Assembly: GCF_001691565.1 (NCBI RefSeq)
Contig: NZ_MAYO01000003.1
Coordinates: 2,097,851-2,161,850, forward strand
Source of the DNA: Microbacterium oleivorans
GTDB lineage: Bacteria; Actinomycetota; Actinomycetes; Actinomycetales; Microbacteriaceae
Length of the DNA stretch: 64,000 nt
Direction of reading: 5' to 3'
Shown: piece by piece, positions 17,647 through 26,909 of the stretch
Layout of the letters: each line of letters starts with the position of its first letter
How positions within the stretch are numbered: the first letter of the stretch is position 1
The notes under the pieces: model-generated
What the model was told of the DNA's origin: nothing
The model's database searches: none
What the model saw: only the letters and a program-made list of their open reading frames with translations
Program-made: the position numbers and the translations under genes

Positions 17647-19338
17647 ATGACTTCGACCCCCTCCCCGACCGCCACCTCGACGCTGGCCCCGATCGGCGAG
17701 AGCCGTCCCGGTGCCGAGTGGTGGCGCACCGCCGTGATCTACCAGATCTACCCCCGCTCCTTCGCGGACGCCTCGGGCGACGGCATCGGCGACCTGCCCG
17801 GCATCACGTCGCACCTCGACGACCTCGCCTCGCTCGGCGTCGACGCCGTGTGGCTGAGCCCCTTCTTCACCTCGCCGCAGAAGGATGCCGGCTACGACGT
17901 CGCCGACTACCGCGACGTCGACCCGCTCTTCGGTACCCTCGGCGACTTCGACGACATGCTCGAGGCAGCCCACGCCCGCGACATCCGCGTCATCATCGAC
18001 CTCGTCCCGAACCACTCCTCCGACAAGCACGTCTGGTTCCAGCAGGCCCTCGCCGCCGCTCCCGGCAGCCCCGAGCGCGCCCGCTACATGTTCCGCGACG
18101 GTCAGGGCGAGAACGGCGAGCTGCCCCCCAACAACTGGGAGTCCGTCTTCGGCGGTCCGGCATGGACCCGCATCGAACCCACCTCCGCCGAAGATCCCGG
18201 CCAGTGGTACCTGCACCTGTTCGACAGCTCGCAGCCCGATTTCGACTGGACCAACCCCGAGGTGCGCGCCGAGTTCGAGGCGACCCTGCGCTTCTGGCTC
18301 GATCGCGGCGTCGACGGCTTCCGCGTCGACGTGGCCCACGGCCTCATCAAGGCCGACGGACTGCCCGACTACACCCCGCCGGCCGAGGCCGACTCGATGG
18401 GCGGCGCTGAGCCCGTGCCGTATTGGGGCCAGGATGGTGTGCATCAGGTGTGGCGCGAATGGCACCGCGTGCTCGACGAGTACGAGGGCGACCGCGCGCT
18501 CTGCGCCGAGGCATGGCTGCCGACGGTCGACGAGACCGCGAAGTGGGTGCGGCCCGACGAGATGCACCAGGCGTTCAACTTCCCGTACGCGATGAGCGAG
18601 TGGGATGCGGCGCAGCTGCGCGAGATCATCAGCGAGTCCCTGCGGGCCTTCCCCGCCGTCGGCGCTCCCGCGACCTGGGTTCTCTCCAACCACGACGTCA
18701 TCCGCCACGCGACCCGCCTCGCTATGCCGGGTCACCCCCAGGGCCACGGCGTCGGGCCGGACACCCCCGGCAAGCCCGACCCCGCCGCCGGCCTGCGTCG
18801 CGCTCGCGCGGCGACGTCGCTCATGCTGGCCCTCCCCGGCTCGTCCTACCTGTACCAGGGCGAGGAGCTCGGCCTTCCCGAGGCGATGGAGCTGCCCGAC
18901 GACGTCCGCGAGGACCCGACCTGGTTCCGCACGAACGGCGAGCGCTACGGCCGTGACGGATGCCGGGTCCCGCTGCCCTGGACCGCCGACCAGGGCGCGT
19001 TCGGCTTCAGCCCCACGGGCGAGAGCTGGCTGCCCCAGCCGGCGGAGTGGACGGCACTGGCCCGGGACGTGCAGGAGGACCAGCCGGACTCGACGCTGTG
19101 GCTGTACCGCACACTCCTCGCGACCCGTCGCGCACACGAGCTGGGAGCGGGATCGCTGGAGTGGCTGGACGGCTACGGCGACGACGTCATCGCGTTCCGG
19201 AACGGCGATGTCACGGTCATCGCCAACGTCGGCACGACCCCGGTCTCGCTCCCGAAGGGCACGCTGCTCGTCGAGAGCGACGCGTTCGCGGGTCGCGAAC
19301 TGCCGGCCGACACGACCGTGTGGATCGCCGCGGACTGA
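17647..19338 (+). CDS. GH13 alpha-glucosidase (oligo-1,6-glucosidase/maltase type)
   Basis: Retaining cytosolic alpha-glucosidase of 563 residues with all four GH13 regions: DLVPNHSS (about 118-125), GFRVDVAH with nucleophile D228, AEAWLP with acid/base E288 and VLSNHD ending at transition-state D350. The start VIYQIYPRSFADASGDGIGDLPG is typical of GH13_23/30 enzymes acting on maltose, isomaltose, sucrose or trehalulose. No secretion signal is seen. The ATG is predicted leaderless. The following LacI gene starts 2 nt after the stop, forming a two-gene autoregulated unit. No dedicated transporter is adjacent. Confidence 0.93.
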   Translation: MTSTPSPTATSTLAPIGESRPGAEWWRTAVIYQIYPRSFADASGDGIGDLPGITSHLDDLASLGVDAVWLSPFFTSPQKDAGYDVADYRDVDPLFGTLGDFDDMLEAAHARDIRVIIDLVPNHSSDKHVWFQQALAAAPGSPERARYMFRDGQGENGELPPNNWESVFGGPAWTRIEPTSAEDPGQWYLHLFDSSQPDFDWTNPEVRAEFEATLRFWLDRGVDGFRVDVAHGLIKADGLPDYTPPAEADSMGGAEPVPYWGQDGVHQVWREWHRVLDEYEGDRALCAEAWLPTVDETAKWVRPDEMHQAFNFPYAMSEWDAAQLREIISESLRAFPAVGAPATWVLSNHDVIRHATRLAMPGHPQGHGVGPDTPGKPDPAAGLRRARAATSLMLALPGSSYLYQGEELGLPEAMELPDDVREDPTWFRTNGERYGRDGCRVPLPWTADQGAFGFSPTGESWLPQPAEWTALARDVQEDQPDSTLWLYRTLLATRRAHELGAGSLEWLDGYGDDVIAFRNGDVTVIANVGTTPVSLPKGTLLVESDAFAGRELPADTTVWIAAD

Positions 19339-19339
19339 C

Positions 19340-20365
19340 GTGACCGGCATCGACGACGTCGCCCGCGCCGCAGGCGTCTCGGCGGCGACCGTCTCACGTG
19401 CGCTGAGCGGGCGCGGGCGCATCTCGGATGCGACCCGCACCCGCGTGCGGGCGGCCGCAGCAGACCTCGGCTACGTGGTGTCGGCTGCGGCATCCGCTCT
19501 GGCGACGGGGCGTGCCGCGAACATCGGCGTCGTCGTCCCACTGCTCGACCGGTGGTTCTTCGCGAACGTCCTCGACGGCATCGCGAGCCGCCTCGCCCCG
19601 CAGGGCTACGACATGACGCTGTACAGCATGAGCGAGGACCGGATCCAGCGGGACGGCGTGCTGGACGTGTCACTGCGGCGCGGCCGGGTCGACGGGCTCG
19701 TCGTCCTCTCCGTCGCGCTCACCGACGACGAGATCGACCGGCTCCTCTCTCTCGACCTGCCGGTCGTGGGTCTCGGCGCCACCACGCCGCGCCTGCCCGC
19801 GCTGCGCGTCGACGAGCTGGCCGTCGCCCGGGCAGCGACCGAGCACCTGCTGCACCTCGGTCACCGGCGCATCGCGCACATCGGCGCGGGACACGCGGGA
19901 GATCCCGGCCTCGACATCCCGTCGCTGCGCCGGCACGGTTTCACCTCGGCGATGGCGGATGCCGGCATCTGGGACGCCCCCTTCGCCGCAGCGGAGTTCA
20001 CCATCGACGGCGGGCATCGCGCCGCGCTCGCCCTGCTGGACGGTGACGAACCGCCGACGGCGATCTTCGCGGCATCCGACGAGATCGCATTCGGCGCCAT
20101 GTTCGCCGCGAGGGACCGAGGACTCGATGTGCCGGGAGACCTCTCGGTGATCGGTGTCGACGGGCACGAGATGGGCGACTTCTTCGGGCTCACGACGGTC
20201 GCCCAGTTCCCGCACGAACAGGGTGAGCGCGCCGCGGACGCCGTCCTCGCGGCGCTCGAAGGACGGCAGGAGCTCGGCGACCTGGCGTTCCGCCTCGTCG
20301 AGCGGACCTCGACGAGCGCTCCCCGTGGAGGACTCGCTGAGGTAGCAGGCCGTCCCTCGCCGTAG
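19340..20365 (+). CDS. LacI-family transcriptional regulator
   Basis: The 341-residue repressor opens with the LacI helix-turn-helix (IDDVARAAGVSAATVSRAL) and hinge ASALATGRA, then the sugar-sensing domain (NIGVVVPLLDRWFFANVLDGI, IFAASDEIAFGAMFAAR, LSVIGVDGHEMGDFFGLTTV). GTG at 19340 is chosen because the HTH begins 4 residues later and the glucosidase stop is immediately before it. It probably binds the double palindrome at 17614-17631 and releases it on a gluco-oligosaccharide. It differs clearly from the CebR-like regulator, and the operator types differ too. Confidence 0.93.
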   Translation: MTGIDDVARAAGVSAATVSRALSGRGRISDATRTRVRAAAADLGYVVSAAASALATGRAANIGVVVPLLDRWFFANVLDGIASRLAPQGYDMTLYSMSEDRIQRDGVLDVSLRRGRVDGLVVLSVALTDDEIDRLLSLDLPVVGLGATTPRLPALRVDELAVARAATEHLLHLGHRRIAHIGAGHAGDPGLDIPSLRRHGFTSAMADAGIWDAPFAAAEFTIDGGHRAALALLDGDEPPTAIFAASDEIAFGAMFAARDRGLDVPGDLSVIGVDGHEMGDFFGLTTVAQFPHEQGERAADAVLAALEGRQELGDLAFRLVERTSTSAPRGGLAEVAGRPSP

Positions 20366-20375
20366 GCTCGAAGGT

Positions 20376-21590
20376 ATGCCCCTCGATCTCGAAGCGATCT
20401 ACACCGACCTGCACCGGCATCCGGAACTGTCGTTCCAGGAGACCCGGACGGCCGGCGTCATCACACGCGAGCTCGCATCGCTCGGCCTCGACTACGAGGA
20501 GGGCGTCGGCCGCACCGGTGTCGTCACCGTGATCCGCAACGGCGACGGCCCCGTCGTCTGGCTGCGCGCCGACATGGACGGCCTCCCGGTTCCCGAGCAG
20601 ACCGGTCTCCCCTATGCGAGCACCGCCCGCGGCGTCGACCCCGCCGGTCAGGACGTCCCGGTCATGCACGCCTGCGGCCACGACATGCACGTGACCGCCC
20701 TGCTGGGCGCGCTCGAGAAGCTGAGCGCCACCCGCGACGAGTGGTCGGGTACCGTCGTCGCCGTCTTCCAGCCCGCCGAGGAGTACGGCGCCGGCGCGCA
20801 GGCGATGATCGCCGACGGCGTCTTCGACCGGTACCCGAAGCCCGACATCGTCCTCGGCCAGCACCTGACCCCGCTGCCCGCCGGAACGATCGGGGTGCGG
20901 CCGGGCACGCAGATGGCGGCGTCCGACGGCATCACGGTCACCCTGCACGGCCGGGGCGGCCACGGGTCGCGCCCCCACTCGACGATCGACCCGATCGTCA
21001 TGGCGGCGGCGACCGTCATGCGTCTGCAGACCGTCGTCTCGCGCGAGGTGGACCCCCGTGAGATGGCCGTCGTCACCGTCGGCTCGATCCACGCCGGCCT
21101 GAAGAACAACATCATCCCGGCCGAGGCGACCCTCGAGCTCAGCCTGCGCTACCCGGACGACGAGGCGCGCGCCGACATCCTCGCGCGCGTCGAGCGCGTC
21201 GTCCGTGCGGAGGCCGCGGCATCCGGCGCGGAGCAGGAACCCACGATCACCACCCTCCACACCCTTCCGCCGACCATCAACGACGCGGACGCGACCGGCC
21301 GGCTGACCTCGGCGATGGATCGCGCATTCGGGGAGGGCACCGTCGTCGACCCCGGCATGTTCACCGGCAGCGAGGATGTGTCCTGGTTCGCCCGCGAAGC
21401 CGGCGTTCCGCTCGTCTACTGGTTCTGGGGCGGGGTCGACCCGCAGCAGTACGCGGATGCCGCCGCCGCGGGTACGATCTCGCGCGACATCCCGACGAAT
21501 CATTCCCCGTTCTTCGCCCCTGTCCTGCACCCGACCATCGAGCGCGGCGTCGACGCTTTGACCGTCGCCGCGCGGGAGTTCCTCACGTGA
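20376..21590 (+). CDS. M20-family amidohydrolase (hippurate/IAA-amino acid hydrolase-like)
   Basis: The 404-residue dimetal hydrolase cleaves an N-acyl amino acid or similar amide; substrate unknown. Metal-site motifs are HACGHDMHVTALLG near residue 108 and the PAEEYGAGAQAMI cluster, with HRHPELSFQE at the N-terminus, the lid motif GRGGHGSRPHSTIDPI and a C-terminal NHSPFFAPVL. The ATG lies 7 nt after TAGGCT (20363-20368): leaderless. It overlaps the next gene by GTGA. Hippurate, N-acetyl-amino-acid and auxin-conjugate hydrolases share this fold, so a finer call is not justified. Confidence 0.9.
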   Translation: MPLDLEAIYTDLHRHPELSFQETRTAGVITRELASLGLDYEEGVGRTGVVTVIRNGDGPVVWLRADMDGLPVPEQTGLPYASTARGVDPAGQDVPVMHACGHDMHVTALLGALEKLSATRDEWSGTVVAVFQPAEEYGAGAQAMIADGVFDRYPKPDIVLGQHLTPLPAGTIGVRPGTQMAASDGITVTLHGRGGHGSRPHSTIDPIVMAAATVMRLQTVVSREVDPREMAVVTVGSIHAGLKNNIIPAEATLELSLRYPDDEARADILARVERVVRAEAAASGAEQEPTITTLHTLPPTINDADATGRLTSAMDRAFGEGTVVDPGMFTGSEDVSWFAREAGVPLVYWFWGGVDPQQYADAAAAGTISRDIPTNHSPFFAPVLHPTIERGVDALTVAAREFLT

Positions 21591-22399
21591 GCAACGACGA
21601 CTGGCTGCCCTTCGCCCCCCTCGACCCGCAGGAGCACGAGAAGCCCCGGCGGCCCGAGAACCCGAATCGCCTCCCGATGATCCTCGGCGCGGTCGCTGGC
21701 GTCCTCCTCGTCGCGGTGATCGTGGTCGTCAGCGTGTACCTGCTGCGTGCGACCGAACCGACCACCGCCGCGCCGCCGCCGGCGAGCTCGACGGCGGCGC
21801 CCCAGCCCTCGCCATCGGCACCGCAGGACCCCGAGCCGTCCGAGCCCGTCGAAGAGGAGCCGCCCGCAGCGGCATCCACCATCGAACTGAACGGGTCGGG
21901 TTTCACGGTGAAGACCGCCGACGGCACGGTCACCCACCGCTGGGCCGATGATTCCGGCCCCGTGATCGCTGCGCTGACCAAGGCCTTCGGCACCGCCCCG
22001 AAGGAGGACTTCGTCAACGGCGACGCCGAGAACTGGGCGTACGACATCTACGTCTGGCCGGGGTTCCGGCTGTACGACGTCTTCCTCGGCGACGGCGGCC
22101 GTTCCCGCGGCGAGGTTCCGGCACCGACCTGGGCGACCGTGACGACGGGATTGCCTCAGGATGTGCAGGTCACGAACGAGTTCGGCGTCTCCGTGGGTGA
22201 CAGCCTCGACCAGGCCCGGAGCAAGGGACCGTTCGATGAGTTCACGCTCACCAGCGGGCGCGTGCGCCTCACCTACGGCGAGGGCCGAGGGAAGTTCTAC
22301 AGCAACGGGTCGCGCGAGTTCAGCGCCTTCGTCGAGTCGGACGAGTCCGCGCAGAAGGTCGCGTCGATCACCTACACGTTCCGCGCCCGGGGTCAGTGA
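21587..22399 (+). CDS. Membrane-anchored protein of unknown function
   Basis: The 270-residue protein has a short cytosolic N-terminus rich in Pro and charged residues, one transmembrane helix (about 31-54, MILGAVAGVLLVAVIVVVSVYLL), a Pro/Ser/Glu linker (about 60-100) and an extracellular domain of about 170 residues ending in ITYTFRARGQ. The domain has two parts with repeated themes (GFTVKTADGTVTHRW; FGVSVGDSLDQARS). I do not recognise a family. GTG overlaps the M20 stop; the end overlaps the convergent VanZ-like gene by 7 bp. Confidence 0.75.
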   Translation: MSNDDWLPFAPLDPQEHEKPRRPENPNRLPMILGAVAGVLLVAVIVVVSVYLLRATEPTTAAPPPASSTAAPQPSPSAPQDPEPSEPVEEEPPAAASTIELNGSGFTVKTADGTVTHRWADDSGPVIAALTKAFGTAPKEDFVNGDAENWAYDIYVWPGFRLYDVFLGDGGRSRGEVPAPTWATVTTGLPQDVQVTNEFGVSVGDSLDQARSKGPFDEFTLTSGRVRLTYGEGRGKFYSNGSREFSAFVESDESAQKVASITYTFRARGQ

Positions 22400-23457
22400 T
22401 CGGCGGAGTCCGATGAGCGCGCGTCGACGAGCCGGCGACCGCTGAGGACCCCCGGCAGCCCGCGCGCCGCGGGTGTGGCGAACGCCAGGACGAGCCACGT
22501 CAGCACGAACAGGCCGACGAGGATGCCGCCGGCGGCGCCCAGTTCGCCGAGGACGAGGTAGCCCCCGATACCGCCGAGGAAGCGGAGCGCCCGGGCGAGG
22601 GGTTCCGCGAGGCGCCCGCCCTCGTATCGGAGCTCGACGCACAGGTCGCCGACCGTGCGCCCCGTCACGAGGACGACCGCGAGCCACACCGCGATCGGTA
22701 CCCATCCCGAGGCGATGTCGGCGATGACGCCGTCGGAGACGAGGTCGCTGCGGCGGAGCGCGTACTGCAGGAAGAGCTGCACCGTCGTTCCCGCGGCGCC
22801 CGCGAGGACGGCGGTGCCGAGCAGGTCGCACACGACGCCGAGCAGCCGGCGCCCGCGGGTGACCGGGCGGGGAGCCCCGGCATCCGTCGCCTTCTCGACG
22901 CCGCGCAGGCGGGCGGGAACGAGCAGTCCGAGGACCGACCCGACGAGGGCGCCCAGAGTGTTCGTCAGCAGGTCGCCGACGTCGAACAGCCGGTACCCGC
23001 ACGGGAAGATGCCCCAGACACCGGTCAGCTGAGTCGTCTCGATGATCAGCGACAGGACGAATCCGGCCAGGGTGCCGACGAGGACTCCGCGACGAGCGAC
23101 GACCCGGATCAGGAATCCGAGGGGGACGAAGAGGAGGACGTTGAACACGACCTGCAGCAGACGGACGTCCGTCAGGGGCGACCCGTCGGCGAAAGCACCG
23201 ACGACGTCGTCGACGGTCGGCGCGAGTGACAGGACCGCACCCGAGCAGCGATAGTCGTCCGACGCGGGAAGGGGCAGAAGGGTGTAGCTCCAGATCGCCA
23301 GGAAGTAGACGAGGGATGCCGCCCAGAACCCGACCCGGCCGACGCTGAGGCGGCCGCGACGACGGTAACTGACGGCCACGACCGGCACGAAGAGGATGAG
23401 GCCCACGACCGCCCCGAACAGGATCGCGACGACCGCCGGGAAGACTTGTCCGCTCAC
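22393..23457 (-). CDS. VanZ-like / RDD membrane protein
   Basis: The 354-residue polytopic protein has two recognisable parts. Residues about 40-185 match VanZ-like proteins (YTLLPLPASDD, VVFNVLLFVPLGFLIRVV, LIIETTQLTGVWGIFPCGYRLFDVGDLLTNTLGALVG). Residues about 200-330 resemble an RDD domain (RLLGVVCDLLGTAVLAG, then VGDLCVELRYEGG). VanZ-family proteins are linked to glycopeptide tolerance in some bacteria, but most are uncharacterised. TAGACT (23469-23464) precedes the GTG by 6 nt: leaderless. Confidence 0.85.
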   Translation of the reverse strand: MSGQVFPAVVAILFGAVVGLILFVPVVAVSYRRRGRLSVGRVGFWAASLVYFLAIWSYTLLPLPASDDYRCSGAVLSLAPTVDDVVGAFADGSPLTDVRLLQVVFNVLLFVPLGFLIRVVARRGVLVGTLAGFVLSLIIETTQLTGVWGIFPCGYRLFDVGDLLTNTLGALVGSVLGLLVPARLRGVEKATDAGAPRPVTRGRRLLGVVCDLLGTAVLAGAAGTTVQLFLQYALRRSDLVSDGVIADIASGWVPIAVWLAVVLVTGRTVGDLCVELRYEGGRLAEPLARALRFLGGIGGYLVLGELGAAGGILVGLFVLTWLVLAFATPAARGLPGVLSGRRLVDARSSDSADH

Positions 23458-23531
23458 CTCGCGAGTCTAGGGAATAGTCCGCGACCCGCCCGCGTTGCGG
23501 CGGGTTCGCGTGAGGCGTAATGTCGCCCGCC

Positions 23532-25571
23532 GTGACCAGTGACAGCCGCGACCCGAACGCGGTCCCCTCCCCCGCCGTGAAGCGCATGCTGATCGGCGAA
23601 CCCCTCGACACCGAGAAGCTCGAAGGACAGCTGCTTCCGAAGAAGCGCGCGCTGCCCATCTTCGCGTCGGACGCGCTGTCGTCGGTGGCCTACGCGCCGC
23701 AGGAACTCCTGATGATCCTGCTCATCGGCGGGACGGCGTTCATGGCCTTCGCGCCGCCGGTCGCCGCCGCGGTCGTCGTGCTGCTCGTCGTCGTGGTCCT
23801 CAGCTACCGTCAGCTCATCAAGGCGTACCCGTCCGGCGGCGGCGACTACGAGGTCGCTCGCACCAACCTCGGCGAGAAGGCCGGTGTGGTGGTGGGATCC
23901 GCCCTCCTCGTGGACTACGTCCTCACCGTCGCGGTGTCGGTGTCCTCCGGCGTCGACAACATCATCTCGGCCCTCCCCTTCCTCAACGCGTGGCGGGTGG
24001 AGCTCGCGGTGGGCTTCGTGATCCTTCTGGTCATCGTCAACCTGCGCGGCGTGCGCGAGGCGTCGCAGGCCTTCGCCATCCCGACGTACGTCTTCATCGG
24101 CTCCGTCGCCCTCATGATCGGCACCGGCCTCTTCCGCTGGGCGATCGGCGACGCCCCCGTCGCCTCGAGCGCGGCGTACACGGTCGAGCCCGAGGCGCTG
24201 TCTCAGGTCGCGTTCATCCTGCTGCTGCTGCGCGCCTTCTCGAGCGGCTGCTCCGCCCTCACCGGTGTCGAGGCCGTCAGCAACGGCGTGCCCGCGTTCC
24301 GCACCCCCAAGGTGAAGAACGCGCAGACGACACTCGTGCTCATGGGCGGCATCGCTATCGTCCTCTTCGCGGGGCTGACCGCTCTCGCGCTCATCGCGGG
24401 CGTGCACTACGCCGAGAACCCGTGCAAGCTGATCGGCTTCGACTGCGCCGCAGGTCCGCAGCCGAGCCTCATGGCGCAGGTCGCCGCGGCCACCTTCGGC
24501 GGCGACTCGGTCTTCTTCTTCATCATCCAGGCCGCCACCGCCTGCGTCCTGCTGCTGGCCGCCAACACGGCGTTCAACGGATTCCCCCTGCTCGGGTCGG
24601 TGCTCGCCCGCGACAGCTACGCCCCCAAAGCGCTGAACTCCCGCGGCGACCGCCTCGTGTTCTCCAACGGCATGCTGATCCTCGGCGGCGCGGCGATCGC
24701 GATCCTCGTGGTCTTCCAGGCGAACCTGACCACCCTCATCCAGCTCTACATCATCGGCGTCTTCGTGTCGTTCTCGCTGGGCCAGATCGGCATGGTCCGC
24801 CACTGGCGTCGCGAGCTGCGGCTCCTCAAGGGCAACACGCCCGCGCGTCGGGGCGCCGTCTCGGGCCTCGTCATCAACACCGTCGGGGCCGCGTTCACGG
24901 TCGCCGTCCTCGTCATCGTGACGATCACCAAGTTCACGCACGGGGCCTGGTTGGTGTTCCTGGCGATGCCGGTCCTCGCGTTCCTCATGATCGGGGTGAA
25001 CCGGTACTACCGCGACGTCGAGCACGAGATCGAGATGGACGACACCGTGAAGTTCGGGGCGTCCGGCGATCTCGCGATCATCCTCGTCGGCAGGCTGCAG
25101 AAGCCCGTCGCGAAAGCCATCGACTACGCCCTCGCCGCCAAGCACGAGAAGACGCTCGCGGTCCACGTCGCGGTCACCACCGACGACATCGCCGAGTTGA
25201 AGGCCGATTGGGAGTACCACCGGATGCCGGTACCCCTGGTCGTGGTCGATTCGCCGTACCGCCACTACGCATCGCCGCTGATCGGCTTCATCGAGAAGTA
25301 CCGCGAGAAGCACGGCCCCTCCGTCGTCACGGTCTACCTGCCTCAGTACATCGTCGGGCACTGGTGGGAGACGCCCCTCCACAACCGCCGCGCCCGCCGG
25401 ATCGCGCAGCAGCTCATGATGGTCCACGGCGTGACCGTGACGCTCGTCCCCTGGCTGCTCGACTCGTCCGAGATCGTCTACGGTCGTCGCTCGCGACCGC
25501 TTCCGGGCGACGACCGCGGCGGTCGCATCGATCAGCGTCATTACGGTCTCGTCGAGCACTCGGAGAACTGA
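23532..25571 (+). CDS. KimA-like APC-superfamily potassium/amino-acid transporter
   Basis: A 12-helix transporter closely patterned on Bacillus subtilis KimA, a high-affinity K+ importer: FASDALSSVAYAPQELLMIL, SYRQLIKAYPSGGGDYEVA, GEKAGVVVGSALLVDYVLTVAVS, AFSSGCSALTGVEAVSNGVP and LLLAANTAFNGFPLLGSVLARD are all recognisable. A C-terminal cytosolic domain of about 150 residues resembles the USP-like KimA tail. GTG at 23532 is chosen because TAATGT (23518-23523) lies 8 nt upstream, matching the local leaderless pattern; ATG at 23520 is the alternative. No c-di-AMP (ydaO) riboswitch fits in the short upstream gap. Confidence 0.88.
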   Translation: MTSDSRDPNAVPSPAVKRMLIGEPLDTEKLEGQLLPKKRALPIFASDALSSVAYAPQELLMILLIGGTAFMAFAPPVAAAVVVLLVVVVLSYRQLIKAYPSGGGDYEVARTNLGEKAGVVVGSALLVDYVLTVAVSVSSGVDNIISALPFLNAWRVELAVGFVILLVIVNLRGVREASQAFAIPTYVFIGSVALMIGTGLFRWAIGDAPVASSAAYTVEPEALSQVAFILLLLRAFSSGCSALTGVEAVSNGVPAFRTPKVKNAQTTLVLMGGIAIVLFAGLTALALIAGVHYAENPCKLIGFDCAAGPQPSLMAQVAAATFGGDSVFFFIIQAATACVLLLAANTAFNGFPLLGSVLARDSYAPKALNSRGDRLVFSNGMLILGGAAIAILVVFQANLTTLIQLYIIGVFVSFSLGQIGMVRHWRRELRLLKGNTPARRGAVSGLVINTVGAAFTVAVLVIVTITKFTHGAWLVFLAMPVLAFLMIGVNRYYRDVEHEIEMDDTVKFGASGDLAIILVGRLQKPVAKAIDYALAAKHEKTLAVHVAVTTDDIAELKADWEYHRMPVPLVVVDSPYRHYASPLIGFIEKYREKHGPSVVTVYLPQYIVGHWWETPLHNRRARRIAQQLMMVHGVTVTLVPWLLDSSEIVYGRRSRPLPGDDRGGRIDQRHYGLVEHSEN

Positions 25572-25613
25572 GGCTCCGGACCGTGCGACCGCTCACCGGC
25601 GTAGCCTAGAGGG

Positions 25614-26909
25614 GTGACTTCTCCCGCCCTGTCCGAGCCGGCCACGCTCGATGCTGCCCGGCTGCGCGAGGACTTCCCGATCCTCCAGCAGGAGGTCAAT
25701 GGCCACCCGCTCGTCTACCTGGACTCCGCGGCGACGAGCCAGAAGCCGCGCCAGGTGCTGCAGGCCGAGTACGACTTCCTCACCCGCAGCAACGCGGCCG
25801 TCCACCGCGGCGCCCACACCCTCGCCGCCGAGGCGACGGACCTGTTCGAGGATGCCCGGGCCACCGTCGCGCGCTTCGTCGGCGCCCGCGAGGAGCAACT
25901 CGTCTGGACCAGCGGCGCGACCCAGGGCCTCAACCTCGTGGCCTACTCGATCGGCAACGCGACGCTCGGGCGGGGGGCCCCGGCATCCGCTCGGTTCGTC
26001 CTGCTGCCCGGCGACGAGATCGTCGCGACCGAGACCGAGCACCACGCGAACCTGATCCCGTGGCAGGAACTCGCGGCGCGCACCGGCGCCGTGCTGCGAC
26101 ACATCCCCGTGCAGGACGACGGCCGCCTCGACATGGATGCCGCGGCCCGGATCATCGGCGAGCGCACCCGGATCGTCGCGTTCTCGCACGTGTCGAACGT
26201 GCTCGGGATCGTGAACCCGGTCGCCGAGATCGTCGCGCTCGCGCAGAACGTCGGTGCACTCACGGTTCTCGACGCCTGCCAGTCCGCCCCTCACATGCGG
26301 CTCGACCTGCCCGCCATGGGCGTCGATCTCGCCGTCTTCAGCGGCCACAAGATGCTCGGCCCCTACGGCGTCGGCGGCCTGTACGGCCGGAGCGACGTAC
26401 TCGAGGCGCTCCCACCGTTCCTCACGGGCGGATCGATGATCACGACCGTCACCCTCGACGATGCCGGCTACCTGCCCCCGCCGCAGCGATTCGAAGCCGG
26501 CACGCAGCCGATCGGTCCCGCGGTCGGCCTCGCCGCCGCGGTCTCGTACCTCGAGAACGCCGGCATGCCCGCCGTGCACGCGCACGAGGCGCGGCTCGCG
26601 GCGCGTATGCGCGAGGGACTCGTCGACCTCCCCGGCATCCGTCTGCTCGGCGACGCCGACGGTGCCGAGCGCGTGGGCCTCTGGAGCTTCGTCGTCGACG
26701 GCGTGCACGCGCACGACGCCGGCCAGTTCCTCGACGCGCAGGGCATCGCCGTGCGCGTCGGACACCACTGCGCGGCTCCGCTTCACCGGAGGTTCGGCGT
26801 GACGGCATCCGTCCGCGCGTCCGCCGCCCTGTACAACACCGACGCCGATGTCGATGCCCTGGTCGATGCCGTCAGCGGCATCCGGTCCTACTTCGGAGTG
26901 AACGAATGA
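25614..26909 (+). CDS. sufS: Cysteine desulfurase SufS
   Basis: PLP enzyme (431 residues) that removes sulfur from cysteine for Fe-S cluster assembly. The PLP lysine is in AVFSGHKMLGPYG; ETEHHANLIPW and the catalytic Cys in VRVGHHCAAPLHRRFG are typical of SufS (group II). The usual N-terminus, EDFPILQQEVNGHPLVYLDSAATSQKP, is present. GTG lies 6 nt after TAGCCT (25602-25607): leaderless. It overlaps sufU by ATGA. The sufBDC scaffold genes are not in this window, so the pair is detached from them. Confidence 0.95.
   Translation: MTSPALSEPATLDAARLREDFPILQQEVNGHPLVYLDSAATSQKPRQVLQAEYDFLTRSNAAVHRGAHTLAAEATDLFEDARATVARFVGAREEQLVWTSGATQGLNLVAYSIGNATLGRGAPASARFVLLPGDEIVATETEHHANLIPWQELAARTGAVLRHIPVQDDGRLDMDAAARIIGERTRIVAFSHVSNVLGIVNPVAEIVALAQNVGALTVLDACQSAPHMRLDLPAMGVDLAVFSGHKMLGPYGVGGLYGRSDVLEALPPFLTGGSMITTVTLDDAGYLPPPQRFEAGTQPIGPAVGLAAAVSYLENAGMPAVHAHEARLAARMREGLVDLPGIRLLGDADGAERVGLWSFVVDGVHAHDAGQFLDAQGIAVRVGHHCAAPLHRRFGVTASVRASAALYNTDADVDALVDAVSGIRSYFGVNE

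Noticed and set aside
16939..19440. An 833-codon antisense frame across apt, the GH13 gene and the LacI start
   Set aside because: It covers three genes with intact motifs on other frames, and its composition is that of a shadow frame.
21500..25559. Two antisense frames of about 700 codons over M20/membrane and KimA-like genes
   Set aside because: Low-complexity Arg/Asp/Gly translation, no recognisable domain, opposite to conserved transporters and enzymes.
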